Source of the DNA: Enterobacter asburiae
GTDB taxonomy: Bacteria > Pseudomonadota > Gammaproteobacteria > Enterobacterales > Enterobacteriaceae
Reading direction: 5' to 3'
DNA: 64,000 bases
Assembly: GCF_021440515.1 (NCBI RefSeq)
Contig: NZ_JAKCMV010000032.1
Span: 108,599 to 172,598, forward strand
Shown: positions 1 through 12,059 of the stretch, piece by piece
Position numbering within the stretch: position 1 is the stretch's first letter
Layout: each line of letters opens with the position of its first letter
The notes under the pieces: generated by a model
Told to the model about the DNA's origin: nothing
The model's database searches: none
The model's input: the letters and a program-made list of their open reading frames with translations, nothing else
Made by a program: the position numbers and the translations under genes

Positions 1-2
1 TC

Positions 3-830
3 GGGAAAATAGGCCGTCTGGCGGGGCGCATGGGTAAAAGCGCCCGTCGTCGCGCGCAGATCAACCTCTATTACTGTTTCCCTGAAAAAAGCGATGCCGA
101 GCGCGAAGCGATTATCGATGCCATGTACACCACCGCGCCGCAGGCGATGGCGATGATGGCCGAGCTGGCGCTGCGCGGGCCTGAGAAGCTGATTAGCCGC
201 GTTGACTGGAAAGGGCAGGAGATTATCGATGAGATGCGTCGCAACGACGAGAAGGTGATTTTCCTTGTACCGCACGGCTGGGGCGTGGATATCCCGGCGA
301 TGCTGATGGCCTCGCAGGGCCAGAAAATGGCGGCGATGTTCCACAATCAGGGCAACAAGATTTTCGATTTCGTCTGGAATACCGTTCGTCGTCGCTTTGG
401 CGGCCGCCTTCACGCGCGTAATGACGGCATTAAACCCTTTATTCAGTCCGTGCGTCAGGGCTACTGGGGCTACTACCTGCCGGATCAGGATCACGGGCCG
501 GAGCACAGCGAGTTTGTGGATTTCTTTGCCACCTACAAAGCGACGCTGCCCGCGATTGGCAGACTGATGAAGGTGTGTCGCGCCCGCGTGATCCCGCTGT
601 TCCCGATTTATGACGGTAAAACTCACCGCCTGACCATCGAAGTGCGCCCGCCGATGGACGATCTTCTGACCGCTGACGATAACACCATCGCCCGTCGCAT
701 GAACGAAGAGGTGGAGCTTCTGGTGGGGCCGCATACCGAACAGTACACGTGGATATTAAAGCTGCTGAAAACGCGCAGGCCTGGCGAAAAAGAGCCCTAC
801 AAACGCAAAGAGCTTTTCCCGAAGAAATAA
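3..830 (+). CDS. lpxM: Lipid A myristoyltransferase LpxM (MsbB), 5' end cut off by window edge
   Basis: LpxM adds the last secondary acyl chain (myristate) to Kdo2-lipid A at the inner membrane. The frame is open from base 3, before the first ATG at 30, and the residues encoded by 3-29 match the E. coli LpxM segment preceding its GKSSRRR stretch. The gene therefore starts outside the window and about 50 N-terminal residues, including the membrane anchor, are missing. The acyltransferase HX4D motif reads HGWGVD at 273-290. The rest is close to E. coli LpxM to its end, with the family signature YYLPDQDHGPEH and a basic C-terminus. It converges on pykA across a shared terminator. Function is confident; only the start is unseen. 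Confidence 0.96.
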   Translation, partial: GKIGRLAGRMGKSARRRAQINLYYCFPEKSDAEREAIIDAMYTTAPQAMAMMAELALRGPEKLISRVDWKGQEIIDEMRRNDEKVIFLVPHGWGVDIPAMLMASQGQKMAAMFHNQGNKIFDFVWNTVRRRFGGRLHARNDGIKPFIQSVRQGYWGYYLPDQDHGPEHSEFVDFFATYKATLPAIGRLMKVCRARVIPLFPIYDGKTHRLTIEVRPPMDDLLTADDNTIARRMNEEVELLVGPHTEQYTWILKLLKTRRPGEKEPYKRKELFPKK

Positions 831-862
831 AAAAAGCCCTCTCTTAACGGAGAGGGCTTTTT
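831..862. terminator. Bidirectional intrinsic terminator between lpxM and pykA
   Basis: A perfect 9-bp stem (AGCCCTCTC / GAGAGGGCT) with a 6-base loop is flanked by A-run and T-run, so it can stop transcription from both convergent genes. Confidence 0.9.
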
Positions 863-875
863 AACTTTGGGCCGA

Positions 876-2318
876 TTACTCGACGGTCATCACGCGGGTG
901 GTGTTCGTTGAGCCGATGGTGCTCATCACGTCACCCTGGGTCACGATAACGATATCACCGGACACCAGATAGCCTTTGTCGCGCAGCAGGTTAACCGCAT
1001 CGTTGGCAGCGGCCACGCCATCGTTGTTGCTGTCGAAGTAGACCGGGGTCACGCCGCGATACAGAGCGGTCAGGTTCAGCGTGCGCTCGTGACGGGACAT
1101 AGCGAAGATCGGCAGACCGGAGCTGATACGCGAGGTCATCAGCGCGGTACGGCCTGATTCGGTCATGGTGATGATGGCAGTAACCCCTTTCAGGTGGTTA
1201 GCCGCATACATCGCCGACATCGCAATGGCTTCTTCCACGTTGTCGAACTGAATGTCCAGACGGTGTTTAGACACGTTGATGCTTGGGATCTTCTCCGCGC
1301 CCAGACAGACGCGCGCCATCGCCGCCACGGTTTCAGCCGGATACTGGCCTGCTGCGGTTTCCGCAGACAGCATCACCGCATCGGTCCCGTCCAGCACGGC
1401 GTTTGCCACGTCCATGACTTCTGCGCGGGTTGGCATTGGGTTGGTGATCATGGATTCCATCATCTGGGTGGCGGTGATCACCGCACGGTTCAGCTGACGC
1501 GCGCGGCGGATCAGCGCTTTCTGGATCCCGACCAGCTCAGGATCGCCAATTTCAACGCCCAGATCGCCACGGGCGACCATCACCACGTCAGAGGCCAGGA
1601 TCACATCGTCCATCGCATCCTGATCGCACACCGCTTCCGCACGCTCCACTTTGGCAACGATTTTCGCATCGCAGCCAGCGTCACGCGCCAGGCGGCGGGC
1701 GTAGTTCAGGTCTTCACCGCAGCGCGGGAAGGAAACGGCAAGGTAGTCCACGCCAATCTGGGCCGCCGTCACGATGTCGGCCTTGTCTTTCTCGGTCAGC
1801 GCTTCCGCAGAGAGGCCGCCGCCGAGCTTGTTGATGCCTTTGTTGTTGGAGAGCGGGCCGCCGACGGTGACTTCGGTGAACACCTTCATCCCCTGAACTT
1901 CCAGCACTTTCAGCTGAACGCGACCGTCGTCGAGCAGCAGGATATCGCCCGTGACCACGTCAGCAGGCAGACCTTTATAGTCGATACCCACTTTCTCTTT
2001 GTCGCCTTCGCCTTTGCTCAGGTTGGCATCCAGCAGGAATTTGTCGCCGACGTTGAGGAACACTTTGCCCTCTTTAAAAGTCGATACGCGGATTTTCGGC
2101 CCTTGCAGGTCACCGAGGATCGCCACATGGCGACCCAGTTTTGCCGCGATCTCACGTACCTTATCTGCGCGTAATTTATGGTCTTCTGGCGTACCGTGAG
2201 AGAAGTTCATACGCACCACGTTGGCGCCTGCGGCGATAATTTTTTCGAGGTTATTATCGCGATCGGTAGCCGGGCCTAGGGTGGTAACGATCTTGGTTCT
2301 GCGAAGCCTTCTGGACAT
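876..2318 (-). CDS. pykA: Pyruvate kinase II (PykA)
   Basis: Converts phosphoenolpyruvate and ADP to pyruvate and ATP in the last step of glycolysis; the PykA isozyme is the AMP-activated one. The 480-residue reading from the ATG at 2318 equals the E. coli length; an 8-residue longer in-frame reading to 2342 lacks support, while GGAG lies a few bases before 2318. Visible signatures are the N-terminal RRTKIV and NFSHG (nucleotide and phosphate contacts), the active-site strand KVERAEAV with its catalytic lysine, [10 protein letters not shown] (metal and substrate) and TATQMMESM. It lies downstream of and in the same direction as hexR, as in E. coli, with 120 bases between them. Confidence 0.98.
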   Translation of the reverse strand: MSRRLRRTKIVTTLGPATDRDNNLEKIIAAGANVVRMNFSHGTPEDHKLRADKVREIAAKLGRHVAILGDLQGPKIRVSTFKEGKVFLNVGDKFLLDANLSKGEGDKEKVGIDYKGLPADVVTGDILLLDDGRVQLKVLEVQGMKVFTEVTVGGPLSNNKGINKLGGGLSAEALTEKDKADIVTAAQIGVDYLAVSFPRCGEDLNYARRLARDAGCDAKIVAKVERAEAVCDQDAMDDVILASDVVMVARGDLGVEIGDPELVGIQKALIRRARQLNRAVITATQMMESMITNPMPTRAEVMDVANAVLDGTDAVMLSAETAAGQYPAETVAAMARVCLGAEKIPSINVSKHRLDIQFDNVEEAIAMSAMYAANHLKGVTAIITMTESGRTALMTSRISSGLPIFAMSRHERTLNLTALYRGVTPVYFDSNNDGVAAANDAVNLLRDKGYLVSGDIVIVTQGDVMSTIGSTNTTRVMTVE

Positions 2319-2438
2319 GTAATACTCCGTTGACTGAAACATCTTGGTGTTGCGTGAACATGAAATCGGGGTTCTGCGCGCTGCAAGGCAGCCGTGAACG
2401 GACCGAATGCCGTGAATCGTATAACGTAGTTTTAACTT

Positions 2439-3308
2439 TTAGGGAACATCGCTCTTTATAAGCAATTCTTTATCAAAACGCGATTCCTTGAGCGCTTCCT
2501 TGACACGCTTCAAGTTATCTCTGAATTTTGCCCCGCGACGCAGGGTAAAGCCGGTCGCCAGCACGTCAATCACCGTCAGCTGCGCCAGACGCGACACCAT
2601 CGGCATATACATATCCGTGTCTTCCGGCACATCAAGAGTAATGGCGAGCGTGGCTTCTCGCGCCAGCGGCGTGCCTGCCGTGGTGAGCGCAATGACCATC
2701 GCGTCGTTTTCCCGCGCCAGCTGCGCCAGCTCGACCTGGCTCTTGGTGCGCCCGGTATGCGAGATAAGCACCACAACGTCATCTTCGCTACAGTTCATAC
2801 AGCTCATGCGTTGCAGGACAATGTCATCGGAATAAATCACCGGGACATTGAAGCGGAAGAATTTATTCATGGCGTCGTGCGCCACCGCCGCCGATGAACC
2901 CAGGCCGAAGAAGGCGATTTTTTTGGCCTGCGTCAGCAGATCCACCGCCCGGTTTACCGAGGCCATATCCAGCGACTGGCGCACATGGTCGAGCGTGGCC
3001 ATCGCGGATTCGAAAATTTTGGCAGTGTAGGCATCAACGCTGTCGTCTTCATCGACATTGCGATTAACATAGGGCGTACCGTTTGCCAGACTTTGCGCCA
3101 GATGCAGTTTAAAATCGGGGAAGCCTCGGGTTTCGAGGCTACGGCAGAATCGGTTAACCGTCGGCTCGCTGACGCCCGACTCCTGCGCCAGAGCGGCGAT
3201 GCTTGAATGAATGGCTTGAGCGGGCGAGGCGAGAATAACTTCAGCCACTTTTCGCTCGGATTTGCTAAGGTGTTCCAGTTGAAACTGGATTTTTTCCAGC
3301 ATGTTCAT
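2439..3308 (-). CDS. hexR: HexR, RpiR-family repressor of central sugar catabolism
   Basis: HexR represses zwf and other hexose-catabolic genes and is released by 2-keto-3-deoxy-6-phosphogluconate. The protein of 289 residues has an N-terminal RpiR helix-turn-helix (roughly residues 1-77, with EPTVNRFCRSLETRG as recognition region) and a C-terminal SIS sugar-phosphate domain (FFGLGSSAAVAHDA and LISHTGRTK). The start is the ATG at 3308, giving MNMLEK as in E. coli; an upstream in-frame TTG at 3317 is less likely. It is divergent from zwf, and a perfect HexR-type palindrome lies in the zwf promoter region, so the regulator sits next to its own target. Confidence 0.97.
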   Translation of the reverse strand: MNMLEKIQFQLEHLSKSERKVAEVILASPAQAIHSSIAALAQESGVSEPTVNRFCRSLETRGFPDFKLHLAQSLANGTPYVNRNVDEDDSVDAYTAKIFESAMATLDHVRQSLDMASVNRAVDLLTQAKKIAFFGLGSSAAVAHDAMNKFFRFNVPVIYSDDIVLQRMSCMNCSEDDVVVLISHTGRTKSQVELAQLARENDAMVIALTTAGTPLAREATLAITLDVPEDTDMYMPMVSRLAQLTVIDVLATGFTLRRGAKFRDNLKRVKEALKESRFDKELLIKSDVP

Positions 3309-3542
3309 TAGTAACAAGCGCTCATGGGTGAAAACGATTTTATTAATCGATGAAATCCTGATTCGATTTAGCCGATATTACCCCTGCGATCTCTATAAAG
3401 GGTAATGTACGACAAGAAATGTTGTTGTTTTTTTTCATAACTTGATCGCTGTCGGGTTTTGCAATGGCTCGCGAGTACAAAGATTCAACGGATCCCACGA
3501 CGTTTCCGATTATTACGCCCTAAAGGTGTGAAAAATCACGGT

Positions 3543-3561
3543 ATCGCACGTGACGTTAAGC
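3543..3561 (+). promoter_or_regulatory. MarA/SoxS/Rob box upstream of zwf
   Basis: ATCGCACGTGACGTTAAGC fits the marbox consensus AYnGCACnnWnnRYYAAAY closely. It sits about 30 bases before a plausible -10 (TACAGT, 3593-3598), the same arrangement as the E. coli zwf promoter, which is activated by SoxS and MarA. It suggests oxidative-stress induction of NADPH production. Confidence 0.7.
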
Positions 3562-3601
3562 GCTAATGGTTTCGGGAATGACGTAAAAGCAGTACAGTGC
3601 A

Positions 3602-3618
3602 TTGTAATAAAATTACAA
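3602..3618. promoter_or_regulatory. HexR operator in the zwf promoter
   Basis: TTGTAATAAAATTACAA is a perfect inverted repeat (7-bp arms, 3-bp centre) that matches the known HexR site pattern TGTAAT-N3-ATTACA. It lies just downstream of the presumed -10 and 45 bases before the zwf start, where a bound repressor would block initiation. Confidence 0.85.
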
Positions 3619-3663
3619 CGATGCCTGGCAGAAGTACCAGGTTATCTAACTGAGGAGAATGAC

Positions 3664-5139
3664 ATGGCGGTAACGCAAACAGCCCAGGCATGTGACCTGG
3701 TCATTTTCGGCGCGAAAGGCGATCTTGCACGCCGTAAATTGCTGCCTTCCCTGTATCAACTGGAAAAAGCGGGCCAGCTTCATCCGGACACCCGTATCCT
3801 GGGCGTCGGCCGCGCTGACTGGGACAAGGACGCATATACCAAAGTCGTGCGTGAAGCGCTCGAAACCTTCATGAAAGAGAAAATCGATGAAGCGTTGTGG
3901 GACACGCTGAGCGGACGCCTCGATTTCTGCAACCTGGACGTGAACGACGTGAGCGCATTTAGCCGTCTGAGCGCAATGCTGGATCAGGAAAAACGCGTCA
4001 CCATCAACTATTTCGCCATGCCGCCAAGCACCTTCGGCGCCATCTGCAAAGGGCTCGGTGAAGCGAAGCTGAACGCCAAACCGGCGCGCGTGGTGATGGA
4101 AAAACCATTGGGCACCTCTCTTGCTACCTCCCGCGAAATCAACGACCAGGTGGGCGAGTATTTTGAAGAGTGCCAGGTGTACCGTATCGACCACTACCTC
4201 GGTAAAGAGACCGTACTGAACCTGCTGGCGCTGCGCTTTGCTAACTCCCTGTTCGTAAACAACTGGGATAACCGCACTATCGATCACGTGGAAATTACCG
4301 TGGCCGAAGAGGTGGGCATTGAGGGCCGCTGGGGTTACTTCGACCAGGCCGGTCAGATGCGCGACATGATCCAGAACCACCTGCTGCAAATTCTCTGCAT
4401 GATCGCCATGTCTCCGCCGTCCGATCTCTCTGCTGACAGCATCCGCGACGAAAAGGTGAAGGTGCTGAAATCCCTGCGCCGTATCGATCGCTCAAACGTG
4501 CGTGAAAAAACCGTGCGCGGTCAGTACACCTCCGGCTTTGCTCAGGGCAAAAAAGTGCCTGGCTATCTGGAAGAAGAGGGCGCGAACAAAACCAGCAGCA
4601 CCGAAACCTTTGTCGCTATCCGCGTGGATATCGATAACTGGCGCTGGTCCGGCGTGCCGTTCTACCTGCGTACCGGTAAACGTCTGCCAACCAAGTGTTC
4701 TGAAGTGGTGGTGTACTTCAAAAACCCTGAGCTGAACCTGTTTAAAGAGTCCTGGCAGGAGCTGCCGCAGAACAAGCTGACCATTCGTCTGCAACCGGAC
4801 GAAGGCGTGGATATCCAGATCCTCAACAAGGTGCCGGGGCTTGATCATAAGCACAACCTGCAAACCACCAAGCTCGATCTGAGCTACTCCGAAACCTTCA
4901 ACGAAACGCACCTGGCCGATGCTTACGAGCGTCTGCTGCTGGAAACCATGCGTGGCATTCAGGCGCTGTTCGTGCGTCGTGATGAAGTGGAAGAGGCGTG
5001 GAAATGGGTTGACTCCATTACCGAAGCCTGGGCTGCGGATCAGGATGCACCGAAACCGTATCAGGCGGGAACGTGGGGGCCTGTCGCGTCTGTGGCGATG
5101 ATCACCCGCGATGGCCGCTCCTGGAACGAGTTTGAGTAA
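3664..5139 (+). CDS. zwf: Glucose-6-phosphate 1-dehydrogenase (Zwf)
   Basis: Oxidises glucose-6-phosphate to 6-phosphogluconolactone and makes NADPH, opening both the pentose-phosphate and Entner-Doudoroff routes. The 491-residue protein equals E. coli Zwf in length. The NADP-binding fingerprint [15 protein letters not shown] is near residue 14 and the catalytic RIDHYLGKE stretch in the middle. The ATG at 3664 is preceded by GAGGAGA; an in-frame extension to 3550 would run through the promoter and operators and is rejected. It is followed by an intrinsic terminator and then edd-eda, which continue the same pathway. Confidence 0.98.
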   Translation: MAVTQTAQACDLVIFGAKGDLARRKLLPSLYQLEKAGQLHPDTRILGVGRADWDKDAYTKVVREALETFMKEKIDEALWDTLSGRLDFCNLDVNDVSAFSRLSAMLDQEKRVTINYFAMPPSTFGAICKGLGEAKLNAKPARVVMEKPLGTSLATSREINDQVGEYFEECQVYRIDHYLGKETVLNLLALRFANSLFVNNWDNRTIDHVEITVAEEVGIEGRWGYFDQAGQMRDMIQNHLLQILCMIAMSPPSDLSADSIRDEKVKVLKSLRRIDRSNVREKTVRGQYTSGFAQGKKVPGYLEEEGANKTSSTETFVAIRVDIDNWRWSGVPFYLRTGKRLPTKCSEVVVYFKNPELNLFKESWQELPQNKLTIRLQPDEGVDIQILNKVPGLDHKHNLQTTKLDLSYSETFNETHLADAYERLLLETMRGIQALFVRRDEVEEAWKWVDSITEAWAADQDAPKPYQAGTWGPVASVAMITRDGRSWNEFE

Positions 5140-5164
5140 GATTTCCCTCTAACCCGGAGGTGTT

Positions 5165-5180
5165 ATTTTACCGGTAACAT
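5165..5180. promoter_or_regulatory. GntR-type operator between zwf and edd
   Basis: ATTTTACCGGTAACAT differs by one base from the palindromic gluconate-repressor operator ATGTTACCGGTAACAT; the inner TTACCGGTAA is a perfect dyad. In E. coli edd-eda is repressed by GntR. Here the site lies upstream of the zwf terminator hairpin rather than directly before edd. Confidence 0.7.
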
Positions 5181-5216
5181 GATCTGGCACAGCCAGCGAC
5201 ACTTTTTTCTTCTTTT

Positions 5217-5251
5217 AAGCTCCGTGTGGATTCACCCACGGAGCTTTTTTT
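5217..5251 (+). terminator. Intrinsic terminator in the zwf-edd gap
   Basis: The stem AAGCTCCGTG / CACGGAGCTT (with an internal GGATTCACC loop region) is followed by a T-run. It ends zwf transcripts, and would also intercept any transcript started near the GntR operator. Confidence 0.85.
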
Positions 5252-5372
5252 ATTACACTGCCGGAAGTGATTTTGCCCCTGAGCTCCGGACAGCAAGCGT
5301 TTCAGCGTTGTTAACGACTGCAATACACTTTGTAAACTCCCGAGCACGGACAGATAAATTTGAGGAGCTTTT

Positions 5373-7184
<1,812 letters not shown>

Positions 7185-7222
7185 GACGACTTGAATTATC
7201 GATCTGGCGAGAGAAAACTCTG

Positions 7223-7864
7223 ATGAAAAACTGGAAAACAAGTGCAGAAGCAATCCTGAAAACTGGCCCTGTCGTGCCGGTTATCGTGGTGAACAAACTG
7301 GAACACGCTGTGCCGATGGCAAAAGCGCTGGTTGCCGGCGGCGTTCGCGTTCTGGAAGTGACCCTGCGTACCGCGTGTGCAATGGACGCGATCCGCGCCA
7401 TCGCCAAAGAAGTGCCGGAAGCGATTATCGGTGCGGGTACGGTTCTGAATCCTCAGCAGCTGGCCGACGTGACCGAAGCGGGCGCACAGTTCGCCATCAG
7501 CCCGGGCCTGACCGAGCCTCTGCTGAAAGCGGCAACCGAAGGGACTATTCCTCTGATCCCGGGCATCAGCACCGTGTCTGAACTAATGCTGGGTATGGAC
7601 TACGGCCTGAAAGAGTTCAAATTCTTCCCGGCTGAAGCGAACGGCGGTACCAAAGCGTTGCAGGCGATTGCGGGTCCATTCTCTCAGGTTCGTTTCTGCC
7701 CGACCGGCGGCATCTCTCCTGCAAACTACCGCGATTACCTGGCGCTGAAAAGCGTGCTGTGCATCGGCGGCTCCTGGCTGGTTCCGGCGGATGCGCTGGA
7801 AGCGGGCGACTGGGATCGCATCACTAAACTTGCTCGCGAAGCGGTTGAAGGCGCGAAACAGTAA
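7223..7864 (+). CDS. eda: KDPG/KHG aldolase (Eda)
   Basis: Class I aldolase that splits 2-keto-3-deoxy-6-phosphogluconate into pyruvate and glyceraldehyde-3-phosphate. The 213-residue protein has the usual TIM-barrel landmarks: Glu45 in LEVTLRT, the PGLTEP loop, and Schiff-base Lys133 in EFKFFPAEA, followed by the phosphate loop PTGGIS. It is co-transcribed with edd and ended by a strong terminator shared with the convergent purT. Confidence 0.98.
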   Translation: MKNWKTSAEAILKTGPVVPVIVVNKLEHAVPMAKALVAGGVRVLEVTLRTACAMDAIRAIAKEVPEAIIGAGTVLNPQQLADVTEAGAQFAISPGLTEPLLKAATEGTIPLIPGISTVSELMLGMDYGLKEFKFFPAEANGGTKALQAIAGPFSQVRFCPTGGISPANYRDYLALKSVLCIGGSWLVPADALEAGDWDRITKLAREAVEGAKQ

Positions 7865-7881
7865 GTTTTAGCAGAATGAGA

Positions 7882-7907
7882 AGCGGGCCATCTGGCCCGC
7901 TTTTTTT
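7882..7907. terminator. Intrinsic terminator after eda
   Basis: AGCGGGCCA-TC-TGGCCCGCT stem followed by seven T residues; the hairpin reaches the last bases of the convergent purT. Confidence 0.9.
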
Positions 7908-9084
7908 ACCCTGAGACCGTCACGTTTGCGGCGGCGGCTTTCGCTCTCGCTACCGCATCATCCACGTTATCCCCGGTGGCTAACGCCACGCCCAGACGAC
8001 GCGTGCCGTCGATCTCCGGTTTACCGAACAGACGCACCTGTAACCCTGCGCCCACCGCCCCTTCGACATTATCGAAAGTGACGTTCTGGCTGGTTAGCTG
8101 CGGCAGGATCACCGCCGACGCCGCCGGGCCATACTGACGAATGCCGCCAACCGGCAGGCCGAGGAAGGCGCGGACGTGCAGGGCGAACTCGGAGAGATCC
8201 TGAGAAATCAGCGTCACCATGCCGGTATCGTGCGGGCGAGGGGAGACTTCGCTGAAAATCACCTCGTCACCGCACACAAACAGCTCCACGCCGAACAGGC
8301 CATAACCGCCCAGCGCCAGCACCACCTTACGGGCGATCTCCTGCGCGCGTTCCAGCGCCAGCACGCTCATCTGCTGCGGCTGCCAGGATTCCCGGTAATC
8401 GCCGTCTTCCTGACGATGGCCGATGGCGTCGCAGAAATGCACGCCGTCGACGGCGCTGACCGTCAGCAGGGTAATTTCGAAATCAAACTTCACCACGCCT
8501 TCTACAATCACGCGACCCGCGCCTGCACGACCGCCCTGTTGGGCGTAATCCCAGGCGCTGTCGAGGGTGGTGTTGTCGCGGATAAAGCTCTGACCCTTAC
8601 CGGAAGAGCTCATAACCGGCTTAATGATGCACGGGTAGCCAATCTCTTCCACGGCCTGAAGAAACGCCGCTTTGCTGTCGGCGAAACGGTAGCTGGAGGT
8701 CGGCAGCGCCAGCTTTTCCGCCGCCAGGCGACGAATGCCTTCGCGGTTCATGGTGAGCTTCGCGGCGTTGGCGCACGGCACCACGCGCTGGCCTTCGTGC
8801 TCAAGGGCAATCAGGGTGTCGGTAGCGATGGCTTCGATCTCGGGGACTACGAAATCGGGCTTTTCCTCGGCAATCAGCGCGCGCAGGGCATCGCCGTCCA
8901 GCATATTAATGACGTGAGCGCGATGGGCTACATGCATGGCGGGCGCGTCGGGATAGCGATCCACAGCGATCACCTCAACGCCTAAACGCTGACATTCAAT
9001 GGCTACCTCTTTGCCCAGCTCCCCCGAGCCAAGCAGCATTACGCGAGTGGCTGCCGGACGCAGCGCGGTTCCTAAACGAGTCAT
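7906..9084 (-). CDS. purT: Formate-dependent GAR transformylase (PurT)
   Basis: Uses formate and ATP to formylate glycinamide ribonucleotide in purine synthesis, a folate-independent alternative to PurN. The 392-residue length equals E. coli PurT. The ATP-grasp fold is visible: N-terminal [20 protein letters not shown], the [12 protein letters not shown] phosphate loop, the [15 protein letters not shown] segment and the metal site [14 protein letters not shown]. The start at 9084 follows AGGGGGA. A PurR box 34-49 bases upstream indicates purine repression. Confidence 0.98.
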   Translation of the reverse strand: MTRLGTALRPAATRVMLLGSGELGKEVAIECQRLGVEVIAVDRYPDAPAMHVAHRAHVINMLDGDALRALIAEEKPDFVVPEIEAIATDTLIALEHEGQRVVPCANAAKLTMNREGIRRLAAEKLALPTSSYRFADSKAAFLQAVEEIGYPCIIKPVMSSSGKGQSFIRDNTTLDSAWDYAQQGGRAGAGRVIVEGVVKFDFEITLLTVSAVDGVHFCDAIGHRQEDGDYRESWQPQQMSVLALERAQEIARKVVLALGGYGLFGVELFVCGDEVIFSEVSPRPHDTGMVTLISQDLSEFALHVRAFLGLPVGGIRQYGPAASAVILPQLTSQNVTFDNVEGAVGAGLQVRLFGKPEIDGTRRLGVALATGDNVDDAVARAKAAAANVTVSG

Positions 9085-9117
9085 AACATCCCCCTAAAAA
9101 AGTTGCGCGCAGTATAA

Positions 9118-9133
9118 ACGAAAACGTTTGCGT
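9118..9133 (-). promoter_or_regulatory. PurR operator upstream of purT
   Basis: Read on the purT strand this is ACGCAAACGTTTTCGT, the consensus 16-bp PurR palindrome, placed 34 bases before the start codon. Confidence 0.9.
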
Positions 9134-9254
9134 CTGTCTTCACTCAGGCCGAAAGAGGCGAGGCGGAATTTGCGCTTCTTTAGCGCAGCCAGACGTTTCC
9201 TGACGCCCGCTCGCTTAGGCTTGGGGAAGTGTCCACCGTTAAGTGAGGAAAATC

Positions 9255-9905
9255 ATGTCAGGCTGGTTAAATCAATTGCAATCCATGTTGAGCCAAAAAA
9301 GCGCATCATCCGGCGAGCAGGGGCTGAGCAAACTGCTGGTGCCGGGGGCGTTAGGCGGGCTGGCGGGCCTGCTGGTGGCGAATAAATCCTCGCGCAAGCT
9401 GCTCGCGAAATATGGCACCGGCGCGCTGCTGGCGGGCGGCGGGGCCATCGCCGGAACGGTGCTGTGGAACAAATACAAAGACAAGATCCGCTCCGCCCAT
9501 CAGGATGAGCCGCAGTACGGGCAGCAGGTTTCGCCCATGGATCTGCGCACGGAGCGGCTGATCCTTGCCCTGGTCTTTGCCGCGGAAAGCGATGGTCATA
9601 TCGACGATAAAGAACGTTCCGCCATCGAGCAGCAGCTTAGTGAGGCAGGCGTAGAGGAGCAGGGCAGAGCGCTGGTGGCGCAGGCCATCGAGCAGCCGCT
9701 CGATCCACAGCGTCTGGCCGAGAGCGTAAAAAACGAGGAGGAGGCGCTGGAGCTGTACTTCCTGAGCTGCGCGGCGGTAGATATCGACCACTTTATGGAG
9801 CGTAGCTATCTGAATGCCTTAGGCGATGCGCTGAAAATTCCGCAGGAGGTGCGCGAGGGTATCGAACAGGACATTAAGCAGCAAAAACAGGCATTAAAAG
9901 GGTAG
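9255..9905 (+). CDS. yebE: YebE, DUF533 inner-membrane protein
   Basis: A 216-residue homologue of E. coli YebE. The function is unknown; in E. coli it belongs to the Cpx envelope-stress regulon. Residues 30-75 hold a glycine/alanine-rich hydrophobic stretch ([14 protein letters not shown] and [16 protein letters not shown]) that probably inserts in the membrane. The C-terminal half is acidic and helical, with the TerB-like DGHIDDKE motif. The start ATG at 9255 is preceded by GAGGA; an in-frame GTG four codons earlier is weaker. Unlike K-12, no yebF or yebG separates it from purT. Confidence 0.93.
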   Translation: MSGWLNQLQSMLSQKSASSGEQGLSKLLVPGALGGLAGLLVANKSSRKLLAKYGTGALLAGGGAIAGTVLWNKYKDKIRSAHQDEPQYGQQVSPMDLRTERLILALVFAAESDGHIDDKERSAIEQQLSEAGVEEQGRALVAQAIEQPLDPQRLAESVKNEEEALELYFLSCAAVDIDHFMERSYLNALGDALKIPQEVREGIEQDIKQQKQALKG

Positions 9906-9992
9906 ATTGCACAGAGAGTGACGATGTTTCGCTTGCATCATGCGCGGGTTTTGCCAACCTTATAGGGTGTAAAACCAAAACGAATAACGAAC

Positions 9993-12059
9993 ATGTCACC
10001 AAAAGCGGAACGAAAACCGTACGCCATTACTACCCATGGCGATACGCGTATAGACAACTACTACTGGCTGCGGGACGACTCGCGTTCCCGGCCAGAGGTG
10101 CTGGATTATCTCCATCAGGAAAATGACTATGGCCGAAAGGTCATGGCCAGCCAGCAGGCGCTTCAGGATCGCCTGTTATCGGAGATGGTGAGCCGCATTC
10201 CCCAGCGTGATATCTCTGCCCCGTGGACTAAAAACGGCTATCGCTACCGGCATATTTACGAGCCGGGAAACGAATACCCCGTTTATCAGCGCCAGTCCGT
10301 TCTGAGCGCCGAATGGGACGACTGGGACATTCTGCTGGATGCGAACCAGCGCGCGGCCCACAGCGAGTTCTATACGCTTGGCGGCATGTCGATCTCCCCG
10401 GATAACGCGATTATGGCGCTGGCGGAAGATTATCTCTCCCGCCGTCAGTACGGCCTCCGGTTCCGTAATCTGGAAAGCGGCAACTGGTATCCGGAAACCC
10501 TGGTAAACGTCTCCCCGGACTTCGTCTGGGGAAATGATTCCGAAACGGTCTATTACGTCAAAAAGCACGCCTCGACGCTGCTGCCCTATCAGGTCTGGCG
10601 ACATACCGTCGGCACCTCGTCCGAACAGGACGAGCTGGTATACGAAGAGAAAGACGAAACTTTCTACGTCAGCCTGCATAAAACCACCTCGCGCCACTAC
10701 GTGATTATTTTTCTCGCCAGCGCGACCACATCTGAAGTGCTGCTGCTGGACGCGGAGCTTCCCGACGCGCAGCCGCTCTGCTTCCTGCCGCGCCGAAAAG
10801 ATCACGAATACAGCCTGGACCACTTCCAGCACAGCTTTTACCTGCGCTCTAACCGCGAGGGGAAAAACTTCGGGCTGTATAAAACTAAGGTGCGCGACGA
10901 GCGGAAGTGGGAGGTGCTCATTCCCGCCCGCGACCAGGTGATGCTCGAAGGCTTTACGCTCTTCACCGACTGGCTGGTGGTGGAGGAGCGCCAGCGCGGG
11001 CTGACCAGCCTGCGGCAAATCAACCGTAAAACCCGTGAAGTCACGGGAATCGCCTTTGACGATCCGGCCTACGTGACGTGGATAGGCTTCAACCCTGAGC
11101 CGGAGTCGTCGCGCCTGCGCTACGGCTACTCGTCTATGACCACCCCTGACACGCTGTTTGAACTGGATATGGACACCGGACAGCGGCAGGTGATCAAACA
11201 GGCGGAGGTCAGCGGTTTTGAGTCGGAGAATTACCGCAGCGAGCACCTGTGGATCAAGGCGCGCGACGGCGTGGAGGTGCCGGTATCGCTGGTTTACCGT
11301 AAGGAGCATTTCCGCAAGGGCAAAAATCCGCTGCTGGTGTACGGCTATGGCTCGTACGGCTCCAGCATGGATGCGGATTTCAGCAGCAGCAGGCTGAGCC
11401 TTCTCGATCGCGGTTTCGTCTTTGCGATCGCCCATATTCGCGGCGGCGGCGAATTAGGCCATCACTGGTACGAAGAGGGGAAATTTCTCAAGAAGAAAAA
11501 CACCTTTAATGACTACATCGACGTCTGCGATGCGCTGATTGCCCAGGGCTACGGCGACCCGCAGCTCTGCTTTGGCATGGGCGGCAGCGCGGGTGGGATG
11601 CTGATGGGTACGGTCATTAACCAGCGTCCTGAGCTCTTTAAAGGGATCGTCGCCCAGGTGCCGTTTGTTGACGTGCTGACCACCATGCTCGATGAGTCCA
11701 TTCCGCTCACCACGGGTGAGTTTGAAGAGTGGGGGAATCCGCAGGACGAAACTTATTATCGCTATATGAAGGAGTACAGCCCGTACGATAACGTCGAGGC
11801 GAAAGCCTATCCGCACCTGCTGGTGACGACCGGGCTGCATGATTCCCAGGTGCAGTACTGGGAGCCCGCCAAGTGGGTGGCCAAACTGCGCGAGCTGAAA
11901 ACCGACGATAATCTTCTGCTGCTTTGCACCGATATGGATTCCGGGCACGGCGGGAAATCCGGGCGTTTTAAATCCTACGAAGGGGTGGCGCTGGAGTATG
12001 CCTTTTTGATTGGCCTGGCGCAGGGTACGCTGCCAGGCTCATCGTCAGGCGTCGCCTAA
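9993..12059 (+). CDS. ptrB: Oligopeptidase B (PtrB)
   Basis: Serine peptidase of the prolyl-oligopeptidase family that cuts short peptides after Arg or Lys in the cytoplasm. The 688 residues comprise an N-terminal beta-propeller and a C-terminal alpha/beta-hydrolase domain. The catalytic serine lies in GMGGSAGG (about residue 532), the aspartate in [12 protein letters not shown] and the histidine in DSGHGGKSG. The last 15 bases overlap the convergent exoX. No terminator is seen before it. Confidence 0.97.
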   Translation: MSPKAERKPYAITTHGDTRIDNYYWLRDDSRSRPEVLDYLHQENDYGRKVMASQQALQDRLLSEMVSRIPQRDISAPWTKNGYRYRHIYEPGNEYPVYQRQSVLSAEWDDWDILLDANQRAAHSEFYTLGGMSISPDNAIMALAEDYLSRRQYGLRFRNLESGNWYPETLVNVSPDFVWGNDSETVYYVKKHASTLLPYQVWRHTVGTSSEQDELVYEEKDETFYVSLHKTTSRHYVIIFLASATTSEVLLLDAELPDAQPLCFLPRRKDHEYSLDHFQHSFYLRSNREGKNFGLYKTKVRDERKWEVLIPARDQVMLEGFTLFTDWLVVEERQRGLTSLRQINRKTREVTGIAFDDPAYVTWIGFNPEPESSRLRYGYSSMTTPDTLFELDMDTGQRQVIKQAEVSGFESENYRSEHLWIKARDGVEVPVSLVYRKEHFRKGKNPLLVYGYGSYGSSMDADFSSSRLSLLDRGFVFAIAHIRGGGELGHHWYEEGKFLKKKNTFNDYIDVCDALIAQGYGDPQLCFGMGGSAGGMLMGTVINQRPELFKGIVAQVPFVDVLTTMLDESIPLTTGEFEEWGNPQDETYYRYMKEYSPYDNVEAKAYPHLLVTTGLHDSQVQYWEPAKWVAKLRELKTDDNLLLLCTDMDSGHGGKSGRFKSYEGVALEYAFLIGLAQGTLPGSSSGVA

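Noticed and set aside
1194..2174. Long open frame (326 codons) on the plus strand inside pykA
   Set aside because: Antisense shadow of pyruvate kinase; His/Arg/Val-rich composition, no known domain and no ribosome site.
5321..5340. Second HexR site before edd (TGCAATACACTTTGTAA)
   Set aside because: Only one half resembles the consensus; too weak to call.
10176..11435. 419-codon frame antisense to ptrB
   Set aside because: Shadow of a strongly conserved gene in GC-rich DNA; the encoded peptide looks like no known protein.
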